Assembly: GCA_044223975.1 (NCBI GenBank)
Contig: JBGALI010000004.1
Span: forward strand, 124,001 to 188,000
Length of the DNA: 64,000 bases
DNA from: CAZCPB01 sp044223975
Lineage (GTDB): Bacteria > Planctomycetota > Phycisphaerae > Phycisphaerales > UBA1924
Direction: 5' to 3'
Within the stretch, counting starts at the first letter, position 1. Each line of letters starts with the position of its first letter. The position numbers and the translations under genes are program-made. Under the pieces are notes generated by a model. It worked only from the letters and a program-made list of their open reading frames with translations, did not search any database and was not told the DNA's origin. Shown one piece after another: positions 31,607 to 39,664 of this stretch.

Positions 31607-31927
31607 GTGAAGGCCATCTCTCAGTTCGTCGTGCACGTGTTCGACCTCCTCGAGGCCGAGGGCAGGTGCCTGCGCGCCGCGGTCCGGAGCGAGGCGCGCC
31701 GGGCGCAGGGTGTTGCGGCAAGCCTCGCGATGGCGATGTCGTTCCTGCTCGTCGCGGTTCCGCTCCTGATCGCCGGAGTGGGCCTGGTCGCGGCCGGGTT
31801 GATGTGGTGGCTGGAGACGGAGGTGAGCCGGCCGGTCGCCGCGTTGATCACCGGCGCCGCGGTGCTGGTCGTCGGCACCGGTTGCATGGCCGGGTTCAAG
31901 CTCCTGGCGCGGAGGCCGCTGTCATGA
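31607..31927 (+). CDS. YqjE-like (phage holin family superfamily) membrane protein
   Basis: The 106-residue protein starts at GTG, with AGGAG six bases upstream inside the previous gene. It has an amphipathic N-terminus (FVVHVFDLLEAEGRCLRAAV) and two membrane helices (AMAMSFLLVAVPLLIAGVG and AALITGAAVLVVGTGCMAGF), matching the YqjE/DUF1469 layout. The last bases overlap the next start as ATGA, showing tight coupling. Function unknown; the partner order yqjD-yqjE supports membrane-stress association. Confidence 0.75.
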   Translation: MKAISQFVVHVFDLLEAEGRCLRAAVRSEARRAQGVAASLAMAMSFLLVAVPLLIAGVGLVAAGLMWWLETEVSRPVAALITGAAVLVVGTGCMAGFKLLARRPLS

Positions 31928-32340
31928 GCGACGGACGGCACACGCTGGACCTTGAGCCATCTGCGGCGCGACTGCTTGCGTCCCCCGCGCAGGCGAAGGT
32001 TCGACTGCTCGACTGGGCCGAGGAACACGACGCTCGTCACGAGCGGTACGGCACGGGCACGCTCGCGCTACGCGGCGCGCTGGCGGTGGTCGGCGGCATG
32101 GTGATCGGCCGCGTTCTCTCGGGTCGAAAGCGCGCCGTGGTGCCCGCGACCCGGGCGCGAACCGCCAACGCGCGATGGCTCGCGGGGGCGTTGGCGGCAC
32201 GCGTGGGTCAATGGCTGCTGCCGTACGCGATCAGCGCCGTGCGGCAGCACTGGAACGGCCAAAGCAGGCGCGATCCCCCTGGCTCGCCCGCGGAAGGCGC
32301 GTCGGGGACGGCACGCCTCCCTGGAAGGAGCCCCCTGTGA
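31924..32340 (+). CDS. Membrane protein of unknown function in YqjD/YqjE-like cluster
   Basis: The 138-residue protein begins inside the YqjE-like stop (ATGA overlap). It has an amphipathic helix (AQAKVRLLDWAEEHDARHER), one strong hydrophobic segment (LRGALAVVGGMVIGRVLSG, about 49-67) and a weaker one, and a basic Gly/Pro-rich tail. In E. coli this position holds YqjK, but no clear similarity is visible. It shares a GTGA overlap with the next gene. Confidence 0.65.
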   Translation: MSDGRHTLDLEPSAARLLASPAQAKVRLLDWAEEHDARHERYGTGTLALRGALAVVGGMVIGRVLSGRKRAVVPATRARTANARWLAGALAARVGQWLLPYAISAVRQHWNGQSRRDPPGSPAEGASGTARLPGRSPL

Positions 32341-32522
32341 ACCGCACCGTACAACTGGTTCTCATCGTCCTGCTGGTGCTGTTGTTACTGGGTTCGCTGC
32401 CGACGTGGCCGTACAGCGCGGGCTGGGGGTACTACCCGAGCGGAGGCTTGGGGCTGTTGCTCATCATTCTCGTGCTCGTGCTCGCGCTGGGCGGGAAGGG
32501 CGGCGGCGGGCGGGGCTTATGA
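32337..32522 (+). CDS. DUF3309-like small membrane protein
   Basis: The 61-residue protein starts at GTG overlapping the previous stop (GTGA). It has two membrane helices (LVLIVLLVLLLLGSLPTW and LGLLLIILVLVLALGGKG) with the intervening SLPTWPYSAGWGYYPSGGLG, the signature of the DUF3309 family found across bacteria near stress and CsbD-type genes. Last gene of the cluster. Confidence 0.85.
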   Translation: MNRTVQLVLIVLLVLLLLGSLPTWPYSAGWGYYPSGGLGLLLIILVLVLALGGKGGGGRGL

Positions 32523-32607
32523 TTGTTCTGAGGGGGCTGCGCCCGACCGCGTTGCGGAGCGTGCAGATTCGGGGACCGGGCATAGGGTGATGTGCGCGCT
32601 CGGGTGC

Positions 32608-33258
32608 TCAGCAGCCCGCCACGAACGCTTCGATGAAGCTGTCGAAGTCGACGCCGTTCACGAACGTGCTGCGGTCGAAGTCGGCCTCGGGGAGGCCGTA
32701 GTAGAACGCCTCGACGAACTCGTCGAAGTCGACGCCGTTGACAAAGCCGCTTCCGTCGAAGTCGGCGGGGCAGCGGAGGCCGACGTAGCTCGTGCCGTCG
32801 TCGAGGTTGATCCAGCCGACGTTCTCGCCCCAGGCGCACCCGCGGAGGCGTCGGGCGGCGAAGTCGATGCGCGCGGGTTTGGCGGGGGTCGCCAGGGCGC
32901 CGCCGCCGAAGTTGATCCAGCCGATGTTCTCGCCCCACGCGTAGCCGGTGAGGGCGCCGGTGGCGGGGTTGAGGTTGACGCCGTGGGTGGGGCCGGTGGC
33001 GTTGGAGTAGGGGCCGTCGATCGAGCTGGTGCTCGCGCCCAGGGAGATCCACCCCACATTCTCGCCCCAGACCCAGCCGCCGACGTGGTCGCCCAGCACG
33101 ACAAGTCCGCCCGAGGCCGCCGGCGTTCCGGCGTCGCGGAAGTTCAGCCAGCCAATGTTCTCGCCCCAGGCGAACTTGTCGGTGTCGGAGACGTCGCAGA
33201 ACTGGGCGTGCGCGGCGGCGGTGAGGGCCAGGGCGGCGAGGGTGGTGAGAAGCTTCAT
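32608..33258 (-). CDS. Secreted WGENIGW-repeat protein with dockerin-like C-terminus ending in Cys
   Basis: The 216-residue protein has a signal peptide (MKLLTTLAALALTAAAHAQ) and four repeats of about 35-40 residues each containing A/V-W-G-E-N-I/V-G-W followed by L/I-N/S-F/L (FAWGENIGWLNF, WVWGENVGWISL, YAWGENIGWINF, CAWGENVGWINL). Residues about 165-216 hold two calcium-loop-type dockerin-like units, ADFDGSGFVNGVDFDEFVEA and ADFDRSTFVNGVDFDSFIEA, and the chain ends AGC. Likely surface-anchored or assembled by the dockerin-like module. AAGGAA lies before the ATG. It is the last gene of the minus-strand secreted cluster. Confidence 0.88.
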   Translation of the reverse strand: MKLLTTLAALALTAAAHAQFCDVSDTDKFAWGENIGWLNFRDAGTPAASGGLVVLGDHVGGWVWGENVGWISLGASTSSIDGPYSNATGPTHGVNLNPATGALTGYAWGENIGWINFGGGALATPAKPARIDFAARRLRGCAWGENVGWINLDDGTSYVGLRCPADFDGSGFVNGVDFDEFVEAFYYGLPEADFDRSTFVNGVDFDSFIEAFVAGC

Positions 33259-33292
33259 GACGGGGTTCCTTGGGTGGTGCGGGTGCGGCGTT

Positions 33293-33373
33293 CTAGTAGG
33301 TGATATTTGCCCATGGGTTGGTGGAGCCGACGCCGGAGCCGCCGGTGTCGCCGCTGACGGCCCATTGCGGGCG
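33293..33373 (-). pseudogene. 3' remnant of a fourth beta-helix paralogue
   Basis: Reading the minus strand from about 33373 to the TAG at 33293 gives SSRPQWAVSGDTGGSGVGST followed by NPWANITY. The three intact paralogues end with GFSGNDSLGSTHPNANFSY, SVSGDAAPSTLASTDPHANF and TNNWPAVANSNHPFANFGF, so this is the C-terminal end of a further copy. An in-frame TGA (33374-33376) closes it upstream and no start or body is present. It lies in the gap between the first paralogue and the WGENIGW gene. Confidence 0.72.
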
Positions 33374-33391
33374 GGATGATCAGGCGGAGGG

Positions 33392-34546
33392 TCAGTACGA
33401 GAAGTTGGCGTTGGGGTGGGTGCTGCCGAGGCTGTCGTTGCCGGAGAAGCCGTTGACGGCGCCGGTCGAGAAGGCCCGGCGGTCGATGATCGGGCCGTAC
33501 TGGTTGTTGGCGACGAAGACCCAGTCGAGGGTGTTCCCCGAGCAGGTGTTCTGGATGATGATGTTGCCGGCGGCGGTCACGTGGATGCCGCGGTCGGAGC
33601 CGTTGCATTGGTTTGCTTCGACGCGGTTGTCGGTGCCCGTGACGTGGATGCCGGCGCCGTCGGCGTTCCAGCCGCCGGCCATGCAGGCGTTGCCGCGGAT
33701 GACGCACCGGTCGCCGGCGAGGATGCAGTCGAGGTTGTTGTAGGAGACCGAGCAGTCGGTGATGAGGGCGGTAAACGAGGCGTTGATGCCGTGGCCGGAA
33801 TTGGCGTAGACGGAGCAGGCGGTGACGGTGCAGCCGCTGAACGCGCCGATGCCGTTCCCGTCGTTGCGCATGGCCGAGCAATTGTGGACGGAGCTGCCGC
33901 TGGTGAGGATGCCGTCGCCCTGGTTGTCGAACGCGGAGCAGTTGGAGATGGCGCAGCCGTCGCGGGTGAAGATCCCGATCGAGCCGTTGTAAGAGGTCGA
34001 GCAGTTGGTGACGGCGGAGCCCTGGCCCGCGAAGATGCCCTGGCCGCCGTTGTCGCTGGAGTGCACGCCCTCGATGCGCCCGCCGGTCGCGCCGCTCAGC
34101 GCGCCGAGCGCCACGCCGGTGCCGCCCCAGCTGCGGACGGTGCCGTTGACGACGGCGATGAGGCGGAGGCCCTCGAGGGAGATGGTCACGCCGTCGAGCG
34201 AGCCGGGGACGCCCAGGAGCTGGAAGCCGTTGAGGTCGAGGGTGACGCCGCTGGCGGCGATCTCGATGCCGTGCTTTCCCGCGGCGCCGATGAGGTTGCC
34301 GGTGAGGTAGTAGGAGCCGGGCTGGGTGATCCGGTACAGGCTGGGCGACCAGTCGTTGTCGCCGGGCGTGTTGGTCGCGTTGATGGCGGTGCGCGGCTCG
34401 ACGTCGGTGAGGGTCTTGTACGACCCCGCGATCGGCCCTGCGGGCGGGTCGAGCGGGCCGGCCGAAACGACGGCGGACCCGATGATCGCGGCGAGGGCGG
34501 CAAGGAGGATGACGGGTTTGGTTCGGGCGAGGGTGTTCATGGCCAT
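33392..34546 (-). CDS. Secreted right-handed beta-helix protein, paralogue A
   Basis: The 384-residue protein has a signal peptide (MAMNTLARTKPVILLAALAA) and the cluster-specific opening GPLDPPAGPIAGSYKTLTDV, ITQPGSYYLTGNLIGAAGKH, then GIEIAASGVTLDLNGFQLLG. The rest is a parallel beta-helix of short Asn/Cys-rich turns (ITDCSVSYNNLDCILAGDR, VEANQCNGSDRGIHVTAAGN), as in pectate-lyase-like proteins. No catalytic residues could be picked out, so binding or structural roles are as likely as polysaccharide cleavage. The start may be at 34546 or 34540. Third in a tandem family of three, 76 bp after paralogue B. Confidence 0.85.
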   Translation of the reverse strand: MAMNTLARTKPVILLAALAAIIGSAVVSAGPLDPPAGPIAGSYKTLTDVEPRTAINATNTPGDNDWSPSLYRITQPGSYYLTGNLIGAAGKHGIEIAASGVTLDLNGFQLLGVPGSLDGVTISLEGLRLIAVVNGTVRSWGGTGVALGALSGATGGRIEGVHSSDNGGQGIFAGQGSAVTNCSTSYNGSIGIFTRDGCAISNCSAFDNQGDGILTSGSSVHNCSAMRNDGNGIGAFSGCTVTACSVYANSGHGINASFTALITDCSVSYNNLDCILAGDRCVIRGNACMAGGWNADGAGIHVTGTDNRVEANQCNGSDRGIHVTAAGNIIIQNTCSGNTLDWVFVANNQYGPIIDRRAFSTGAVNGFSGNDSLGSTHPNANFSY

Positions 34547-34622
34547 GCGCTCTAAAGCGCCGTGTTGACTGTCCTCACGCACGTTCGGGGGGCTTTTCGG
34601 CAGAAACCGGGTCCCGACAGGC

Positions 34623-35723
34623 TCAGAACCCAAAGTTCGCGAACGGGTGGTTGGAGTTGGCGACGGCGGGCCAGTTGTTGGTGCCCACCACCCCGACGAG
34701 CGGGGCGACGGAATTGCCGGCGACGATCGAGTAGTTGCCGCCCGGGTTGGCGTGCGCCGTGTTCCGGGTGATGATGTTGTTGGTCGCAAGGACGTTCAGG
34801 CCCTTGCCGGTGTTCGAGTTGATGCGGTTGGAGTCGATCGAGTTGCCCTCGCCGGCGATGTCCATCCCGTTCCCGTTGCCCGCGCAGAGATTGCCCTCGA
34901 TCGTGTTGTTGTTCTGAGACGCTTGGATGCCGGCGGTCCCGTTGCGGCTGAAGGTGCTGGCGCGCACGGTGCAGGTGCTGCTGACCGTGACCCCGTACGC
35001 GGCATTGCTGCTGGCGACGCACGCGCTCACCGAGCACTCGCCGCCCAGAGCGAAACCGGTGGTGTTGTCGTTGGCGGTGCAGGCGACGAAGGAGGATGCT
35101 GACGCGGTGAACCCGCTCAAGCCGTTGGAGAGCGCGGTGCAGTGCTCGTAGGTGGTTGAACCGGCGCTGCTGACGAACCCTCCCTTGGCGTTGTCGGTCG
35201 CGATGCAGTCACGGACGGTGCTGCCCTCTCCCACGTACACGCCGGCGTTGAGGTTGTTCGAGAAGATGACGTTCTCGACAATGACGCTGCGACCGCTCCC
35301 GCCCGGGGAGGTCAGGTCGGCGCCGTAGCTCCATTGCTTGACGACGCCGTTGCGAAGCGTGAACTCGCCCGGGTAGGCGGTGCACCGGACCCCGATCGCG
35401 GCGCCCGACACGCCGGCGAGCGTGAACCCGTTCAGGTCAAGGGTGACGCCCGACGCGGCGATCTCGATGCCGTCCTTCCCGACGACCCCGGTGATGTTGC
35501 CGGTGAGGTAGTAGGAGCCCGGATGCGTGATCTTGAAGATACTGTTGGCATCGCCCGGGCAGGTCGTCGCGTTGACCGCCGAGCGCGGTTCGACCTCGGC
35601 GAGGGTCTTGTAGGTGCCGGTGATCGGTCCCGCGGGCGGGTCGGTCGGGCCGGCGTTCAGGACCGTGACGCCGGCGATCGTGAGGCAGAGCGTGGCGGTG
35701 CAGGCGAGGGCGGAGCGGTTCAT
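34623..35723 (-). CDS. Secreted right-handed beta-helix protein, paralogue B
   Basis: The 366-residue protein begins MNRSALACTATLCLTIAGVT (signal peptide), followed by GPTDPPAGPITGTYKTLAEV and the shared block GSYYLTGNITGVVGKDGIEI. The body is an Asn/Ser/Cys-rich beta-helix (VIFSNNLNAGVYVGEGSTVR, VEGNLCAGNGNGMDIAGEGN-like turns). AGGAAA lies before the ATG. Only 30 bp separate it from paralogue C, so the two are probably one transcript. The C-terminus ends NSNHPFANFGF, matching the family end. Confidence 0.86.
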   Translation of the reverse strand: MNRSALACTATLCLTIAGVTVLNAGPTDPPAGPITGTYKTLAEVEPRSAVNATTCPGDANSIFKITHPGSYYLTGNITGVVGKDGIEIAASGVTLDLNGFTLAGVSGAAIGVRCTAYPGEFTLRNGVVKQWSYGADLTSPGGSGRSVIVENVIFSNNLNAGVYVGEGSTVRDCIATDNAKGGFVSSAGSTTYEHCTALSNGLSGFTASASSFVACTANDNTTGFALGGECSVSACVASSNAAYGVTVSSTCTVRASTFSRNGTAGIQASQNNNTIEGNLCAGNGNGMDIAGEGNSIDSNRINSNTGKGLNVLATNNIITRNTAHANPGGNYSIVAGNSVAPLVGVVGTNNWPAVANSNHPFANFGF

Positions 35724-35753
35724 CGCGTGATTTCCTGGGGTGTTGCGTGCGGG

Positions 35754-37139
35754 TCAGTAGGTGAAGTTGGCGTGGGGATCCGTGGAGGCGAGGGTGGACG
35801 GCGCGGCGTCGCCCGAGACAGACGCGGCGGCGACGCCCACGCGGTTGATGATCGCGCCGTAGTAGTTGTTGGAGGCGATGCTCCAGTTGGTGCCGTTGCC
35901 CGCGCAGGTGTTCCCGATGATGGTGCTGGCGGTGCTGTCCACGTCGATGCCGCGGTCGCCCCGGCTGCAGTGATTCCCCTCGATGTGGTTGTAGACGCCG
36001 GTGGCGTGGATGCCCGCGCCGTCGCCGGTGAGCCAGCCGGCGTACCCGGTGTTGTTGTTCCGGATCACGCACTCGGCGTCGCACCGGATGGCGTCGAGGG
36101 TGATGAACTTGACCGAGCACCCGGAGACGGTGCTGCCGGTGCTGACGCGGATGCCGTGGCCGGAGCTGTTGCTCACCGAGCAGTTGGTGATGACATTGCC
36201 CTGGGACGCGTTGATGCCGTCGCCCTGGTTTGAGTACGCCGAGCAGTTCGAGATCGTGCAGGTGCTTGAGGTGTTGATGCCGTTGCCCGTGTTGCTGTCG
36301 GCCGAGCAGTTGGTGAGCGTGGAGCCGGAGTTTGTGCCGATGCCGATGCCGGTGTTGCCCGACGCCGCACAGTTGGCGAGGGAGCAGCGGACGTCGGTGG
36401 CGATGCCGCCGCCGGAGTTGCCCCGAGCCGAGCAGTCGGTGATGACGCAGTCGAAGGTGGTGTCGATGCCGGCGCCCGTGTTGATGCTGGACGAGCAGCC
36501 CGAGAGCGTGCAGCCGTTGCCGGTGCTGATGCCATCGCCCCCGCTGTCGTACGACGAGGAGTCGGCGACGGTGCAACCGACGCCGACCTGGATGCCGTTG
36601 CCGTTGTTCTGGTAGACCGCGCAGTTGGTGACGGCGGCGGCGTTGCCGGTGTGGATGCCGTCGCCGGTGTTGCCGGTGGCGTGGACTCTTTCCACGCGGC
36701 TGTTGATGGGGATGGCGGTGGCCAGGTCCACGCCGTCGCCGCCCCAGGTGCGGACCGAGCCGTTGATCACGGCGATGCTGGAGAGGCCGCCCCCGACGAC
36801 GGTGACGCCGTCGAGCGATCCGGGGACGCCGACGAGGTCGAAGCCGTTGAGATCGAGGGTGACGCCGGACGCGGAGATTTCGATGCCGTGCTTGCCCGCG
36901 ACGCCGGTGATGTTGCCGGTGAGGTAGTACGAGCCGGGCTGAGTGATCTTGAAGATGCTGGTGCCGGCGCCGGGCGTGTTGGTCGCGTTCACGACGGTGC
37001 GCGGCTCGACGTCGCCGAGCGTTTTGAACGTCGCTCCGATCGGCCCGGCGGGCGGGTCGAGGGGGCCGGCGAGTGCCGAGGGGCGGAGGAGGGCGACCGA
37101 AGCCGCGAGCACGATGACAACGGACCTGGTGCGGGTCAT
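35754..37139 (-). CDS. Secreted right-handed beta-helix protein, paralogue C
   Basis: The 461-residue protein is the longest of the three. It has a signal peptide (MTRTRSVVIVLAASVALLRP), the common block GPLDPPAGPIGATFKTLGDV, FKITQPGSYYLTGNITGVAG, and then a long run of about fifteen short beta-helix rungs (NCSVSNSSGHGIRVSTGSTV, NCAASGNTGIGIGTNSGSTL). It ends DPHANFTY. GGGAG lies eight bases before the ATG. First gene of the secreted operon (C, B, A, then the WGENIGW gene). Confidence 0.87.
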   Translation of the reverse strand: MTRTRSVVIVLAASVALLRPSALAGPLDPPAGPIGATFKTLGDVEPRTVVNATNTPGAGTSIFKITQPGSYYLTGNITGVAGKHGIEISASGVTLDLNGFDLVGVPGSLDGVTVVGGGLSSIAVINGSVRTWGGDGVDLATAIPINSRVERVHATGNTGDGIHTGNAAAVTNCAVYQNNGNGIQVGVGCTVADSSSYDSGGDGISTGNGCTLSGCSSSINTGAGIDTTFDCVITDCSARGNSGGGIATDVRCSLANCAASGNTGIGIGTNSGSTLTNCSADSNTGNGINTSSTCTISNCSAYSNQGDGINASQGNVITNCSVSNSSGHGIRVSTGSTVSGCSVKFITLDAIRCDAECVIRNNNTGYAGWLTGDGAGIHATGVYNHIEGNHCSRGDRGIDVDSTASTIIGNTCAGNGTNWSIASNNYYGAIINRVGVAAASVSGDAAPSTLASTDPHANFTY

Positions 37140-37283
37140 GGACGGGCTCCCGGACGGTTGCGGCGCCGTGAGACGGCGCGGCGCGTCCAAGGAACCAAGC
37201 GAGTTTCACGCGGGGAGCGGCCAACGAATCGGGCGGGCGCGTGCCGCGGGGCGGCGGACGGGGCGCGTCGGCGGCCCTCAAAA

Positions 37284-37324
37284 ACGACACCGGCGTCCGT
37301 CGCCCCACGAGCGACGGACGCCGG
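37284..37324 (-). terminator. Rho-independent terminator of the 37377-39578 gene (minus strand)
   Basis: On the minus strand CCGGCGTCCGTCG pairs perfectly with CGACGGACGCCGG around a 9-base loop, and a T-run (GTTTTTG) follows. It lies about 50 bp after the stop at 37377 and separates that gene from the beta-helix operon. Confidence 0.9.
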
Positions 37325-37376
37325 CATCTGGAGAGGGAGGAGGAGGAAACCGGTGGTCGAGAGGTGACGGCAGCGC

Positions 37377-39578
37377 TCAGCAGCCGGCCTCGAACGCGAT
37401 CACGAAGTAGTCAAAGTCGTCGCCGTTGACGAAGCCGTTGCGGTCAAAGTCGGCGGAGTCGTTGCCCCAGTAGAACGCCTCGATGAAGAAGTCGAAGTCG
37501 TCGCCGTTGACGAAGCCGTTGCAGTCGTAGTCGGCGGGGCAGACGGTGAGGACGGCGGGGTTGGTGGTGGCTGCGGAGCAGGGCGCGGTGAGCACGCAGC
37601 GGACGAGGTAGGTGCTGGCGATGTTGGAGAGGGAATCGCACGTGAAGCCCAGGACGGGGGAGTCGGCCCCCTGGATGGTGACCAGGCGTCCGTCGTAGGC
37701 GTAGGTGACGCCGTCGTAGAGATCGGCGAAGCCGTCGGGGGCGTTGGGGTCGCCGATCTGCCACTGGTAGGTGACGGGGCCGGCGCCGATCGAACCGGCG
37801 AAGAAGTTGGTGGGGGTGGAGATGCAGGCGCTGGCGTCGGAGGGCTGCTGCGTGATGATGACGGAGTTGGCGAAGGTGACGCTCGCGGCGTTGCTGGTGA
37901 CCGAGCCGCAGGCGTTGGAGACGACCACGCGGTAGCGGCCGGCGCGGTCCCCGCCGCAGTTCTGCTCGCCGACGCGGAGCTGGTTGGTGTGGGTGCCTTC
38001 GTAGTCCCACTCGTAGGTGCGGTCAAAGTCCGCGCACGCGTCCTCGAGGTTGACCCACGTGTTGGGGCTGGTCTCGCGCTGCCACTGGAAGTTGAGGGGC
38101 CAGGTGCCCGCCGCGGCGACGTTCATGGCCACGCCGAAGGGCGTCCACTGCGTTTCCGTCCAGTCGGTGGGCCCGACGGCGATGCGCGGCTGGTCGCAGG
38201 TGATCGCGGCGCCGTTGAGGTAGAGGATGCCCGAGAAGTAGGCCTGGAGGCTGGTCGAGCCGTTGGTGCAGGTGTTGCGGCCGTCGTAGAGGGAGGCGCC
38301 GATGGCGTTGCCGTCGGCGCTGATGCCGTTGGCGATCGTGAGGAGGAGGCCGTCCTGGAGCAGCGCGTTGGTCGGATCGATCGAGGCGATGTAGTCGAGC
38401 AGATCGATCGGCTTGCCGCCGTTGATGGTGGGGCGCCAGATGAAGAGGCGCGAGAGGCCGCCGGGCCCGAGCTCGTTGTACTGGGCGGTGCCGACGATGG
38501 TGTTGCCGTCGTCGCTGATGGCGGCGGGGTAGAGGGCGACGAGCACGTCGATCGCCAGTCCGTGGTCGCGGTCGACGGGTCGGCCGAGGTTCTGCGGGGT
38601 CCACGAGTTGTTGGGCTGGCGGACCCACTTGACGAGCTTGATGCCGCCGGTGCCGAAGGTGGCCTTGTTGAAATCGGGGCCGGGGGCGCCGGCGATGGTG
38701 GTGCCGGTGCCGTTCACAGGGCAGAGGGAGGAGTTGTCCGAGATGGAATCGAGCAGGGTCTGGACGCCGTTGGTCCACACGCAGGTGCGGCGTCCGTCGT
38801 AGAAGCCGCCCTGGCCGTCGGAGACGGGGCCCAGGTCGAAGCCGGTGATGACGGAGCCGTCGTTGCTGACGTAGTCGGCGCGGGTGGTCGTGGAGTTGCT
38901 GGCAGAGGGGAGAGCGGTGAAAGCGTTGGTCTGGGCGTCGAACCGGAAGGCGTAGAAGTTGCCGCAGAGACCGAAGCCGGGCCCGCCGCTGGCGGTGGTG
39001 AGCGGCGCCCAGTAGGCACCGCCGACGATGTAGCGGCCGTTGCCCGAGATGTCGTGGGGGTAGTTGATGTTGCCGTCGCAGCGCGTGCCGCCGTAGTAGC
39101 GCCCGGACCCCGCGTCCTGGAGGCGCGGCAGCGAGCCGGCGTTGAACCAGCCGGTGCCCTGCGTCCAACGGTGGGCAACGACGGGGATGTTGCAGGGGTT
39201 GGGCGGCGGGAGCGGATCGCCGGGCGTGCAGTCTTCCATGGACCCGAAGCAGTAGCCGGCGAAGCAGTTGAGGTTGCCCCAGTTTGAGGTGTTGGGGAGG
39301 TCGCTGACGAGTGCGCTGAAGTCCGAGGAGCCCTTCACGAACGACGGGGTGGATGAGACGCCGGGAATGCGCGTGAAGCCCACGCCGCGCTGGTAGGTGT
39401 AGGGCACGTACGCGGCAGTCGGACCGGGGGACCATTCGAGCAGCAGGCCGAGGCTCTTGTTGCCGGTGCTGTCGATGTCACTGTTCAGGGATGTGACGAC
39501 GAATTTGGGCTGGGCCAGGGCTGTGGATGCGGCCAGGGCGGTCAGGAAGGCGACGGTCAGGGGCGCACGACAATTCAT
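37377..39578 (-). CDS. Large secreted protein with Ig-like segments and dockerin-like C-terminus
   Basis: The 733-residue protein has a signal peptide (MNCRAPLTVAFLTALAASTA) and a first 450 residues with repeated VGG/ISDDGNTIVGTAQY-type motifs, reminiscent of the planctomycete HAF/extracellular repeats (DISGNGRYIVGGAYW, AISDDGNTIVGTAQY). Two Ig-like segments follow (NFQWQRETSPNTWVNLEDAC, VTYQWQIGDPNAPDGFADLY). The end has two dockerin-like units, ADYDCNGFVNGDDFDFFIEA and ADFDRNGFVNGDDFDYFVIA, and the chain ends EAGC. CTGGAG lies before the ATG. Same C-terminal arrangement as the WGENIGW protein, so both probably share a surface-attachment route. Confidence 0.88.
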   Translation of the reverse strand: MNCRAPLTVAFLTALAASTALAQPKFVVTSLNSDIDSTGNKSLGLLLEWSPGPTAAYVPYTYQRGVGFTRIPGVSSTPSFVKGSSDFSALVSDLPNTSNWGNLNCFAGYCFGSMEDCTPGDPLPPPNPCNIPVVAHRWTQGTGWFNAGSLPRLQDAGSGRYYGGTRCDGNINYPHDISGNGRYIVGGAYWAPLTTASGGPGFGLCGNFYAFRFDAQTNAFTALPSASNSTTTRADYVSNDGSVITGFDLGPVSDGQGGFYDGRRTCVWTNGVQTLLDSISDNSSLCPVNGTGTTIAGAPGPDFNKATFGTGGIKLVKWVRQPNNSWTPQNLGRPVDRDHGLAIDVLVALYPAAISDDGNTIVGTAQYNELGPGGLSRLFIWRPTINGGKPIDLLDYIASIDPTNALLQDGLLLTIANGISADGNAIGASLYDGRNTCTNGSTSLQAYFSGILYLNGAAITCDQPRIAVGPTDWTETQWTPFGVAMNVAAAGTWPLNFQWQRETSPNTWVNLEDACADFDRTYEWDYEGTHTNQLRVGEQNCGGDRAGRYRVVVSNACGSVTSNAASVTFANSVIITQQPSDASACISTPTNFFAGSIGAGPVTYQWQIGDPNAPDGFADLYDGVTYAYDGRLVTIQGADSPVLGFTCDSLSNIASTYLVRCVLTAPCSAATTNPAVLTVCPADYDCNGFVNGDDFDFFIEAFYWGNDSADFDRNGFVNGDDFDYFVIAFEAGC

Positions 39579-39664
39579 CAGCGGCGTCTCCAGGTTCCCA
39601 CGCACGAACGGGAAAAGCGCCGTCGACGCGTTTCCGCGCCGACGGGCGAAATCGAGAAGCGGAT

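Noticed and set aside
30869..31636. A 255-codon minus-strand frame across the small membrane gene cluster
   Set aside because: It lies opposite several short plus-strand genes that have ribosome-binding sites, membrane helices and overlapping stops and starts; the long frame shows none.
35437..37308. A 623-codon frame on the minus strand across two beta-helix genes
   Set aside because: It is in another frame of paralogue C and the start of paralogue B and is made of Arg/His/Gln runs; the real genes have signal peptides and repeats.
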